Of a stretch of DNA of 16,079 nucleotides, positions 6,680 to 13,584 are shown piece after piece; the first letter of the stretch is position 1, and every line of letters begins with the position of its first letter. The translations under genes were made by a program, and so were the position numbers. Below the pieces are notes generated by a model. The model saw only the letters and a program-made list of their open reading frames with translations, had not been told where the DNA came from and made no database searches. Source of the DNA: Anaerolineales bacterium. GTDB lineage: Bacteria > Chloroflexota > Anaerolineae > Anaerolineales > E44-bin32. Where the stretch lies: positions 44,120 to 60,198 of the forward strand of contig WVZH01000046.1 of the NCBI GenBank assembly GCA_011772595.1, read 5' to 3'.

Positions 6680-8929
6680 CTACTCCACCCGACTTTGGGC
6701 GTCCATCACGGCCACGGCCGCGATGCGAACAATATCCGCCACATCGTCGCCCGTTTGCAGGACATGGACGGGCGCACCGATCCCAAGCAAGATAGGACCT
6801 ATCGCCTGTACGCCTCCGAGGCGAGCGAGCAGCTTGTATGCAATGTTCGCTGCTTCGAGCGAGGGAAAAACCAAGACGTTGGCATCTTTGACCTTGCTAA
6901 AGGGGTAGCGTTCTTCGATGATCTCTGGGACGACGGCGGTATCAGCTTGCATCTCACCATCGATGACTAAATCTGGACGTTTGGCGCGCACGAGTTCGAT
7001 AGCATGACGCACCTTTGCAGATAAACGATGCTTGGTACTTCCGAAGTTGGAGAAGGATAACATGGCCACGCGCGGTTCAATCTCCAGCTGCTCAGCAAAA
7101 TCCGCGGCCAAGCATGCGATCTCAGCCAGGTCTTCAGCGGTTGGATCGATGTTGACGGTCGCATCCGTGAAGATGTACACGCGATCATCAGCGATCATGA
7201 GGTAGAGGCCGGCAGCGCGTGAAGCGCCCTCGCGTGTGTGAAAGATCTCCAATGCCGGGCGGATCACTTCGGGGTATTCGTACGTCAAGCCCGAGACAAA
7301 CGCATCAGCGTCCCCTGCGGCAACCATCATTGGACCGAAGATGTTGGGCTGCTGCACTCGACGACGAGCCCTGCTGAGAGTCATCCCTTTACGTTGGCGG
7401 AGATGGTAATATGCTTGAGCATATTCTTCCGCACGGTCGAAATTGATCGGATCGATGATCGGGGCGTCGCAGACCAGACCGAGCGTTCTCAACTTTTCCT
7501 TGATGACCTCGGGTCTACCCAGCAGGATTGGGGTGGCGATCTCCTCCTCAGCGATTTGGACTGCTGCGCGAATAATCTTGGTTTCTTCACCCTCACCGAA
7601 GACTACGCGCTTTGGTGCCTGGCGAGCTTTGTTCATGATGAAATGGCGTACACGGGCGCCTCTACCTTGGCGTAGGGAAAGCTCTTCACGGTAGGCGTCC
7701 AGATCGATATTCTGGCGTGCAACGCCGGTGTCCATGGCGGCTTTTGCCACGGCGGGCGCCTCCCAGAGTAAGACACGCGGATCGAAAGGTTTGGGGATGA
7801 TGTAATCTGGTCCAAAACGAAGGCTTTCCAAGCCATATGCGTGCAAAACACTATCCGGGACGTCCTGTTTGGCCAGATTGGCAAGGGCATAGGAGGCCGC
7901 AATTTTCATCTCTTCGTTGATTGCACGTGCGCGCACGTCAAGTGCGCCGCGGAAGATGAAAGGAAATCCGAGAACATTGTTGATCTGATTAGGGTAATCG
8001 CTGCGCCCTGTCGCAACGATGGCGTCCGGGCGAACCTCCTTGGCGAGATCGTACCGTATTTCAGGGTCAGGGTTTGCCATGGCAAATATCAATGGACGAG
8101 CCGCCATGGTCTGCACCATCTGAGGGGACAAGATATTGGCAACGGATAGACCATAAAAAATATCAGCCTCTCGGATTGCGTCCTCGAGTGTGCGCGCATC
8201 TGTTTGGGCGGCAAATCGAGCCTTGTACTGGTTTATCCCCTCCTTCCGATCCTGATGAATGACTCCGCGGCTATCGAGCATGAGAATGTTCTCGCGCGGT
8301 ACGCCCAATCGTACAGCGAGTTCGCTGCAGGAGATCGCCGAAGCGCCTGCTCCAGAGACGACGATCTTCACCTCACGAATGTCCTTATCCACCAGTTCAA
8401 GACCATTCAGCAGCGCTGCGCCCGAGATGATAGCGGTGCCGTGTTGATCGTCGTGGAACACTGGGATGTCGAGTTGTTGTTTGAGTGTTTCTTCGATGTA
8501 GAAGCATTCCGGAGCTTTAATGTCTTCTAGGTTGATGCCACCGAAGGTCGGGGCAATGAGGGAAACGACTTGAATGAGTGTATCTGCATCTCTGGTGTCA
8601 ACTTCGATATCGAAAACGTCGATGTCGGCAAAGATTTTGAACAATACCCCTTTCCCCTCCATAACCGGCTTGGAGGCGAGTGCGCCACGGTCACCCAATC
8701 CCAATATCGCAGTCCCATTGGAAATAACGGCTACAAGGTTACTCTTGGCGGTATATTCGAACGCCGTGGATGGATTCCTTTCAATTTCCAGGACGGGTTG
8801 AGCCACGCCAGGTGTGTATGCTAAAGACAGATCACGCTGTGTGACAAGAGGTTTGGTCGGGGTGACCGAAATTTTTCCTGGTCGGCCACGGCGGTGGTAC
8901 TCCAAAACTTCATCTCGAGTTACGCTCAT
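6680..8929 (-). CDS. maeB: NADP-type malic enzyme with C-terminal phosphotransacetylase-like domain
   Basis: Malic enzyme decarboxylates malate to pyruvate and yields NAD(P)H, linking the TCA cycle to pyruvate and biosynthesis. The N-terminal part (about residues 1-410) has SLAYTPGVAQPV with the catalytic-type Tyr38, NGTAILGLGD, ASKPVMEGKGVLFK, the metal-site region PVFHDDQHGTA, and the Rossmann loop VVSGAGASAIS. The C-terminal part (about 425-749) is a phosphotransacetylase-like domain, beginning near PKRVVFGEGEE and ending with LLGIGAPVHVLQTGDDVADI. This is the MaeB architecture; E. coli MaeB has 759 residues. In studied relatives the C-terminal domain is regulatory (acetyl-CoA sensing) rather than an active transacetylase. 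The start at 8929 is supported by GGAGGAG 7 bases upstream (plus 8937-8943). Cofactor preference is taken from the family. It lies upstream of the tRNA on the same strand, with no strong terminator between them. Confidence 0.95.
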   Translation of the reverse strand: MSVTRDEVLEYHRRGRPGKISVTPTKPLVTQRDLSLAYTPGVAQPVLEIERNPSTAFEYTAKSNLVAVISNGTAILGLGDRGALASKPVMEGKGVLFKIFADIDVFDIEVDTRDADTLIQVVSLIAPTFGGINLEDIKAPECFYIEETLKQQLDIPVFHDDQHGTAIISGAALLNGLELVDKDIREVKIVVSGAGASAISCSELAVRLGVPRENILMLDSRGVIHQDRKEGINQYKARFAAQTDARTLEDAIREADIFYGLSVANILSPQMVQTMAARPLIFAMANPDPEIRYDLAKEVRPDAIVATGRSDYPNQINNVLGFPFIFRGALDVRARAINEEMKIAASYALANLAKQDVPDSVLHAYGLESLRFGPDYIIPKPFDPRVLLWEAPAVAKAAMDTGVARQNIDLDAYREELSLRQGRGARVRHFIMNKARQAPKRVVFGEGEETKIIRAAVQIAEEEIATPILLGRPEVIKEKLRTLGLVCDAPIIDPINFDRAEEYAQAYYHLRQRKGMTLSRARRRVQQPNIFGPMMVAAGDADAFVSGLTYEYPEVIRPALEIFHTREGASRAAGLYLMIADDRVYIFTDATVNIDPTAEDLAEIACLAADFAEQLEIEPRVAMLSFSNFGSTKHRLSAKVRHAIELVRAKRPDLVIDGEMQADTAVVPEIIEERYPFSKVKDANVLVFPSLEAANIAYKLLARLGGVQAIGPILLGIGAPVHVLQTGDDVADIVRIAAVAVMDAQSRVE

Positions 8930-9325
8930 CCGAATACTCCTCCGGCAACAAGAATCGTTTGAAGAGTTCCTTGATGTGAAAATCCCTCACATGGTTAACC
9001 CAGATCTTCACATCTAATCCATTCTGAGCTTGCCATTTCTCACCATCTGCCCTGGCAAGCTGGAGGGCGGCCTCTACTTTAAGAAAACACAATAATGTTA
9101 ACCGCAAATGTGTAAGATGGATGCGTAATTAGTTTATGGGGTTGGTGTGGGGAGGTTAGGTGCCGTCTTCCACGTTCCGATTCGGGTACCAGTCTTACAT
9201 TTTCGAGAGCTTTGCTTCCGGCCCCATCGGGTTCGCGGAGGACTGAAAACGCTTCACGCTTCAGTATCCGTGATGTTAATTCTAGTCGATGTATCTGAAT
9301 TCAAGGCTGAACCTCAAAGCACAGC

Positions 9326-9355
9326 TTGACCTTCGATGAAAAGATATGCTATAGT
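9326..9355 (+). promoter_or_regulatory. Promoter of the tetR beta-oxidation operon
   Basis: TTGACC (9326-9331), an 18-bp spacer, then TATAGT (9350-9355) with an extended -10 TG at 9347-9348. The predicted transcript start is near 9362, inside the palindrome at 9360-9377, so a bound repressor would block transcription initiation. Confidence 0.75.
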
Positions 9356-9359
9356 GAAA

Positions 9360-9377
9360 CTACCGACCGGTCGGTAG
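9360..9377. promoter_or_regulatory. Perfect 18-bp palindromic TetR-type operator
   Basis: CTACCGACCGGTCGGTAG is identical to its reverse complement. It begins 5 bases after the -10 box and ends 9 bases before the tetR ATG. The ACCGACCGGTCGGT core is the type known for TetR-family regulators of fatty-acid and related acyl-CoA degradation; from memory, Thermus PfmR binds a similar site. Binding by the adjacent TetR protein (autorepression) is inferred from position. Confidence 0.85.
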
Positions 9378-9386
9378 GGTGCGTAG

Positions 9387-9968
9387 ATGCAAAGATCCGA
9401 CATCCTCCAAGCGGCTGCCCAGATCTTTCGCCAGAAAGGCTATCACGCCGCTACGATGAGAGATATTGCTGACGCCGTGCATCTGCAAAAACCAAGCCTC
9501 TATCACCACATCGACAGCAAGCAGGATATCTTACTTGCCATCCTTGATAAAGCCCTTGATTTGTTGATCGAGGATTTGCTGCAGGTCGTCGATTCTGAGA
9601 TTCCGACTGAGGACAAACTGCGCCAAGCGATGCGCGTCTATACTGGCAGGCTGGCAGAAGACGCCGATCTCGCGGCAGTCCTGCTACTCGAGTACCGCAA
9701 TCTGGAACCCGAATTACGCACTCGGCATATCGCCCGACGCGACCGCTACGAAGCTCTTTGGAGGCAACTCGTCCGTGAAGGTATCGAGTCAGGCGAGTTT
9801 CGCGAGGTGGATGAAGCCATTACAACTTTTGCCCTCCTTGGCGTTCAGAATTGGATGATCATTTGGTATCGCGAGGGGGGACGTTTGAGTGCCAAGGCAT
9901 TAGCAGAGCAGTTTTGCGATTTGTTTCTAGAAGGACTTGCGAAGAATGAGGAGGCGGAGGAGGGATGA
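9387..9968 (+). CDS. TetR-family transcriptional regulator, probably of acyl-CoA degradation
   Basis: The N-terminal DNA-binding domain is clear: RSDILQAAAQIFRQKGYHAA (3-22) leads into the helix-turn-helix TMRDIADAVHLQKPSLYHHI (23-42). The rest is the helical ligand-binding and dimerisation domain. The C-terminal pattern NWM..WYREGGRLSAKALAEQF resembles the subgroup containing fatty-acid, phenylacetate and steroid catabolic regulators (KstR2/PaaR/FadR-like), where the ligand is usually an acyl-CoA. At 193 residues it is full length. The SD is weak (GGTAGGG just upstream) and overlaps the operator. It is the first gene of the operon, overlaps the MBL gene by 4 bases (ATGA), and sits directly behind a perfect palindrome, so autorepression relieved by an acyl-CoA is the likely logic. 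The ligand is inferred, not seen. Confidence 0.93.
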   Translation: MQRSDILQAAAQIFRQKGYHAATMRDIADAVHLQKPSLYHHIDSKQDILLAILDKALDLLIEDLLQVVDSEIPTEDKLRQAMRVYTGRLAEDADLAAVLLLEYRNLEPELRTRHIARRDRYEALWRQLVREGIESGEFREVDEAITTFALLGVQNWMIIWYREGGRLSAKALAEQFCDLFLEGLAKNEEAEEG

Positions 9969-11038
9969 GCTCACCGATTGAGTTTTACAGATCGAGCGGT
10001 GGCGCCAGAATCTACCGCTTCCCACTCGAACTCTTTCCCATTCTCAAAGGCTTCGCTTACCTCGTCATCGCGGGCGAGATTGTAGCCTTGATCGATGTCG
10101 GTTCTGGGTTTGGCGACTCAAACGGTCAATTGGATGCTGGTATTACGGCACTCAGAACTCAGTTCGACGAAAAGATCGGATGGGAGGATCTGACCCACAT
10201 TCTGATTACTCACGGTCATATAGATCATTTTGGTGGCTTACATTTCGTTCGCGAGCGTTCGAATGCAAAGATAGGCATTCATGAACTCGATTTTAAAGTT
10301 CTCGCCAGATACGAAGAACGCGTCGCCGTCACAGCGAAAAGCTTAAGGGAGTATTTGATTGAAGCCGGGGTGGATCAAGAGAGACGGGAAGGGATCATGA
10401 ACATGTATTTGTTCAACAAGGTCTTCTTTTCGTCGTTGACACCGGATTTTACGTTTGAATCGGTGGGCATGTCCTTGGGTCCTTTGCGGATGTTCCACGT
10501 GCCAGGTCACTGTCCAGGCCATGTGGTCATTCAGGTGGACGATGTCTTGTTTTCTGGTGATCATATCTTGCTGGATACCAGTCCACATCAGGCACCAGAG
10601 CGATTGACGTTGAACACCGGATTGGAACACTACATTGCATCCCTCAACCGAACGCATGACTTGGGCGCGGAATGCTCACAGACCTTTGGCGGTCATGGGG
10701 GTGTGATGAACGACTTGCGAGGGCGGATCGACGAGATTCTCGAGGTCCATCAAGAAAGGTTGGAGCAAGTCTCTGATCTCTTGGATGAGCCGAAAACCGT
10801 GGTTGAAGTCGCGGATGCGTTGTTTCCAGATGTCGAAGGCTACGATCAACTTCTTGCGCTGGAGGAAACAGGAGCGCACATCGAATACCTGGAGCAACGT
10901 GGCTACCTAGAGATCGCGAACGAAGAAGATCTGGAACGAGATTCCGTAGTGAGTATTCGCTATCGTCGCACAACAGGGTTGGAAGGCGTTTCACTGCCGA
11001 TCAGGTTTCGATCTGAGGAGAGGAATCGGCGTTTGTGA
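9965..11038 (+). CDS. MBL-fold (metallo-beta-lactamase superfamily) hydrolase
   Basis: A metal-dependent hydrolase of the MBL fold. The zinc ligands are all present: HGHIDH (H83, H85, D87, H88), H182 in VPGHCPGH, D199 in FSGDHI and H244 in FGGHGG. The C-terminal part (from about 260), with KTVVEVADALF and YLEQRGYLEI, looks like the helical or winged-helix tail of the LACTB2/glyoxalase II-like group. The ATG at 9965 overlaps the tetR stop (ATGA), with GGCGGAGG just upstream, so it is coupled to the regulator. Its place between tetR and acyl-CoA dehydrogenase genes suggests hydrolysis of a thioester or lactone in the same pathway, for example acyl-CoA or acyl-glutathione-like compounds. The substrate cannot be read from the sequence. 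It has 357 residues, an ordinary length. Confidence 0.9.
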   Translation: MSSPIEFYRSSGGARIYRFPLELFPILKGFAYLVIAGEIVALIDVGSGFGDSNGQLDAGITALRTQFDEKIGWEDLTHILITHGHIDHFGGLHFVRERSNAKIGIHELDFKVLARYEERVAVTAKSLREYLIEAGVDQERREGIMNMYLFNKVFFSSLTPDFTFESVGMSLGPLRMFHVPGHCPGHVVIQVDDVLFSGDHILLDTSPHQAPERLTLNTGLEHYIASLNRTHDLGAECSQTFGGHGGVMNDLRGRIDEILEVHQERLEQVSDLLDEPKTVVEVADALFPDVEGYDQLLALEETGAHIEYLEQRGYLEIANEEDLERDSVVSIRYRRTTGLEGVSLPIRFRSEERNRRL

Positions 11039-11083
11039 CTTTGTTTGCCTTTGTTAAAAGAAGGTGCGACGGACGGTATGGGA

Positions 11084-11104
11084 GGAGGTAACCCTCCGAA
11101 GGAG
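11084..11104 (+). promoter_or_regulatory. Ribosome binding site region of the first acyl-CoA dehydrogenase gene, with competing small hairpins
   Basis: AAGGAG (11099-11104) lies 6 bases before the ATG at 11111 and decides that start over upstream in-frame TTG codons. CCTCC (11093-11097) can pair either with the SD-like GGAGG at 11084-11088 (loop TAAC) or, through CTCC, with GGAG of the true SD (loop GAA). The two pairings exclude each other. Confidence 0.55.
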
Positions 11105-11110
11105 TGTCCC

Positions 11111-12205
11111 ATGTACTCATTTGAACCAACAGAAGAGCAACGCATGCTCATCGATGCCGTACATCGGTACGCGGAGAATGATTTGCGACCTGCAGCGCGC
11201 GACGCGGAGGAATCGGGAGATCTGCCACCAGCTTTGATCAAGAAGGGTTGGGAGCTAGGCGTGCTGCAAGCCAGCATCCCCGAAAAATATACGGGCTTTG
11301 GCGAACGCTCCGCAGTGACCGGTGTGCTGGCGGCTGAGGAGATGGCTTATGGAGATCTAGCAGCCACACTAGCGGTGATGACGCCGTCATCATTTGTGAT
11401 ACCCATTCTCATTGGGGGCACCGAGGAACAGAAAGGTCAATGGCTGCCTCCTGTCATTGAGGCCGAGTGGAAACCCTACGTGGCTGCCTTCATAGAGCCT
11501 GCATACGATTTTTACAGCAAGGAGATGAGCACGATTGCGAAGAAGGAGAAGAAGGATTATGTCCTTGAAGGACTAAAAGCCTATGTTCCTTTCGCGGATC
11601 AGGCGGAGGCTTTCCTAGTTTTTGCCCAATTGGATAGTCAGACGAACGCCTTTATCGTCCCAGCGACCACCGAAGGAATTAACGTCGGGGAGAGGGAAAA
11701 GCTATTAGGGATTCATGCGCTGCCAACCTTTTCGCTGGAATTGAAAGGTGTCCGAGTTTCTGAAGACGCGCGGGTTGGGGGCGCGCAAGGGTTCGACGCT
11801 ACGCTTGCCATTGCGAGCACGCAGGTCGCCATTGCGGCGATGGCCGTAGGCATGAGTAAAGCTGCACTAGACTATGCGATTCCCTACGCCAAAGAGCGTG
11901 AGGTTTGGGGTACACCCATCGCCCAGAAACAAGCTATCGCCTTCATGCTGGCTGAGATGGCGATTGAGATTGAATCTATCCGTATGTTGGTGTGGGAAGC
12001 TGCCTGGATGTTGGATCATGGCAAGGAAGAAGCTGAAAAAACGGCATATCTTGCGCTAACAGGCGCTTCCGACATGGCTATGATGGTGACCGACCGGGCC
12101 GTCCAGGTTCTTGGAGGTCATGGCTATATCCGTGAACATCCTGTGGAATTGTGGATGCGTAATGGCCGCGGCATCCCCGTGTTTGCCGGACTAGCGATGG
12201 TATAG
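11111..12205 (+). CDS. Acyl-CoA dehydrogenase-like protein lacking the canonical catalytic glutamate
   Basis: The acyl-CoA dehydrogenase fold is evident: YSFEPTEEQRMLIDAVHRYA at the N-terminus, the middle beta-domain (AAFIEPAYDF in place of the usual ALTEPxAGSD), and helices with AVGMSKAALDYAIPYAKERE, GTPIAQKQAIAFMLAEMAIE, and AVQVLGGHGYIREHPVELWM. The end differs from the family: where YEGT carries the catalytic base, this protein reads IPVFAGLAMV and stops, with Ala359 in the Glu position. The alternative Glu site seen in isovaleryl- and long-chain enzymes also seems absent (the segment reads IASTQVAIAAM). At 364 residues it is slightly short. The start at 11111 is chosen for the SD AAGGAG and the family N-terminus. 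It lies 32 bases before a canonical acyl-CoA dehydrogenase gene, so it may be the non-catalytic subunit of a heteromer. The family is sure; activity is doubtful. Confidence 0.88.
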   Translation: MYSFEPTEEQRMLIDAVHRYAENDLRPAARDAEESGDLPPALIKKGWELGVLQASIPEKYTGFGERSAVTGVLAAEEMAYGDLAATLAVMTPSSFVIPILIGGTEEQKGQWLPPVIEAEWKPYVAAFIEPAYDFYSKEMSTIAKKEKKDYVLEGLKAYVPFADQAEAFLVFAQLDSQTNAFIVPATTEGINVGEREKLLGIHALPTFSLELKGVRVSEDARVGGAQGFDATLAIASTQVAIAAMAVGMSKAALDYAIPYAKEREVWGTPIAQKQAIAFMLAEMAIEIESIRMLVWEAAWMLDHGKEEAEKTAYLALTGASDMAMMVTDRAVQVLGGHGYIREHPVELWMRNGRGIPVFAGLAMV

Positions 12206-12237
12206 CTGGCCAAGGGCAATGGAAGGGAGAAGGTGAA

Positions 12238-13473
12238 ATGATAAGCTTCGAGATGCCGGAAAAGATTGAACAAGCGATTGTGCTGGCCGAGACGACCGCT
12301 GAGAACATGATGCGCCCAGTTTCGCGCTACTTCGACGACCATGAGCACGAGATCCCATGGGATTACATTGAATTCATGCACAATTCGTTAAAGGCCATGG
12401 GAGGGGGTGCGATTTTACCTACATCCGAGGCGAAGGAGAAGAAAGGTCCTCGTATTGGCTATCAACGTTTAGCGTTTCAGGTTGAGATACTCTCTTGGGG
12501 TGATGTGGGTATCTACCTGTGCACACCCGACGGTGGGCTTGGTGCTGCTGCCGTCATTACAGCCGGCACACCGGAGCAGAAGGAGCGCTTTTTAGCCCAG
12601 CATGGTGCAGATGAACCCGCATTCGATGCTTTTGCGCTGACGGAGCCGCACGCCGGTTCGGCTATGCCGGCAGAAGTACGCACCACCGCCGTCCGTGAGG
12701 GGGACGATTGGGTTCTTAATGGGGAGAAGATCTTCATCACCGCTGGTCATAAAGCGCTGGTCGATTCGCAGGGTTTTGTGGTTGTCTGGGCGACGATAGA
12801 CCCCAGCGCTGGCCGAGCCGGCGTGCGACCTTTTGTTGTGCAAGCTGGAACCCCGGGTTGCAAAGTGACCAAGCTCGAACACAAACTGGGAATACGTGCA
12901 AGTGATACAGTCTCGATCGTGCTTGATAATTGCCGCATCCCTTTCGAGAATATCCTGGGAAGCCCAGAGGTGGCTAAACCGGAGAGCGAGAAGGGTTTTA
13001 AGGGTGCCATGGCGACTTTCGACGCCACACGGCCCATCGTCGCTGCTTCCGCGTTGGGCACTGCCCGCGCTGCGCTTGAGCTTGTTAAAGAGCTTCTCGC
13101 CGAAAAAGGTGTGGAAGTCCGCTATGGTTTGCCTCGTTGCCGATTGACCAACATCGAGCGTGAGATCATCGACATGGAGGTCATGCTGCGCTCAACTTGG
13201 CTTCTGACGTTGAAATCCATGTGGATGATGGACGAGCGTAAGCCCAATACTTTGGAAGCTTCAATGTGTAAGGTGCGGGCGGGTGACGCGGTGGTTACGA
13301 TCACCCAACGAGCGCTAGAATTGTTGGGTCCGCTGGGTTATACGCGCGAATACCTGCTTGAGAAGTGGTTCCGTGACGCGAAGATCAACGACCTCTACGA
13401 AGGTACGGGCCAGATCAATCGGTTGATCGTTGCCCGTCAAATCTTGAACTACACACGCCACGAGCTAAGCTGA
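12238..13473 (+). CDS. Acyl-CoA dehydrogenase with canonical active site
   Basis: An FAD enzyme that forms the trans-2 double bond of an acyl-CoA and gives its electrons to ETF. Visible motifs are FALTEPHAGSA (the FAD/substrate loop, with Ala for the usual Asp after GS), WVLNGEKIFITAGHKA, LGIRASDTVSIVLDNCRIP, the helix FDATRPIVAASALGTARAAL, and the C-terminal LLGPLGYTREYLLEKWFRDA leading to INDLYEGTGQINRLIVARQI, in which E388 is the predicted catalytic base. At 411 residues it is somewhat longer than the common 380-390, mainly at the N-terminus before the first conserved helices. GGGAG and AAGG lie 4-8 bases before the ATG. It follows the glutamate-less paralogue by 32 bases and precedes the HAD/ECH gene by 111 bases. 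Chain-length preference cannot be told. Confidence 0.94.
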   Translation: MISFEMPEKIEQAIVLAETTAENMMRPVSRYFDDHEHEIPWDYIEFMHNSLKAMGGGAILPTSEAKEKKGPRIGYQRLAFQVEILSWGDVGIYLCTPDGGLGAAAVITAGTPEQKERFLAQHGADEPAFDAFALTEPHAGSAMPAEVRTTAVREGDDWVLNGEKIFITAGHKALVDSQGFVVVWATIDPSAGRAGVRPFVVQAGTPGCKVTKLEHKLGIRASDTVSIVLDNCRIPFENILGSPEVAKPESEKGFKGAMATFDATRPIVAASALGTARAALELVKELLAEKGVEVRYGLPRCRLTNIEREIIDMEVMLRSTWLLTLKSMWMMDERKPNTLEASMCKVRAGDAVVTITQRALELLGPLGYTREYLLEKWFRDAKINDLYEGTGQINRLIVARQILNYTRHELS

Positions 13474-13530
13474 ATGACTCGATTTCTGTAACCTGTTAAT
13501 TGAGGTTCAACGCTCCGCAAACTTCAAAAC

Positions 13531-13554
13531 ATAGATCTTTCTTCGAGGATCTAT
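13531..13554 (+). other. Intercistronic hairpin before the HAD/ECH gene
   Basis: ATAGATCTTT (13531-13540) pairs with GAGGATCTAT (13545-13554), 10 bp including two G-T pairs, around the loop CTTC. No T-run follows, so it may stabilise or divide the mRNA. It would hide the GAGGA that could serve a GTG start at 13558, which favours the ATG at 13585. Confidence 0.6.
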
Positions 13555-13584
13555 TCTGTGGATAAGATGAGAGGAGACGGCCCT

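Larger units (their letters stand above)
8930..9386. other. Divergent intergenic region between maeB and tetR
   Basis: These 457 bases hold the maeB SD at one end and the tetR promoter and operator at the other. A 9-bp perfect inverted repeat, AGCTTGCCA (9027-9035) and TGGCAAGCT (9053-9061), lies in the presumed maeB leader. I found no convincing minus-strand -35/-10 pair for maeB. A minus-strand open frame (TTG 9107 to stop 8910) overlaps the maeB start and is discussed as a finding. For 9130-9320 I see no recognisable gene, RNA or repeat. Confidence 0.6.

Noticed and set aside
9147..9329. Small plus-strand open frame before tetR
   Set aside because: No SD or recognisable motif, and it runs through the -35 region of the tetR promoter; most likely chance.
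11045..11110. N-terminal extension of the first acyl-CoA dehydrogenase from an upstream TTG
   Set aside because: The extension is Gly-rich and unlike the family, and the ATG at 11111 has a good SD and the typical YSFEPTEEQ start.
12085..12105. Second TetR operator (a sequence like ACCGACCGGGCCGT)
   Set aside because: Only one half matches the palindrome and it lies in a conserved coding helix of the first acyl-CoA dehydrogenase. Similar half-sites occur by chance in malQ and the GH57 gene.
13490..13507. Inverted repeat AACCT/AGGTT as an operator before the HAD/ECH gene
   Set aside because: The arms are only 5 bp with an 8-bp spacer, and no convincing promoter lies beside it (TTGAGG at 13500 lacks a good -10).
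13558..13584. GTG start of the HAD/ECH protein nine codons upstream
   Set aside because: The candidate SD for it lies inside a hairpin, whereas the ATG at 13585 has GAGGAG 8 bases away and begins just before the Rossmann strand, as in the family.
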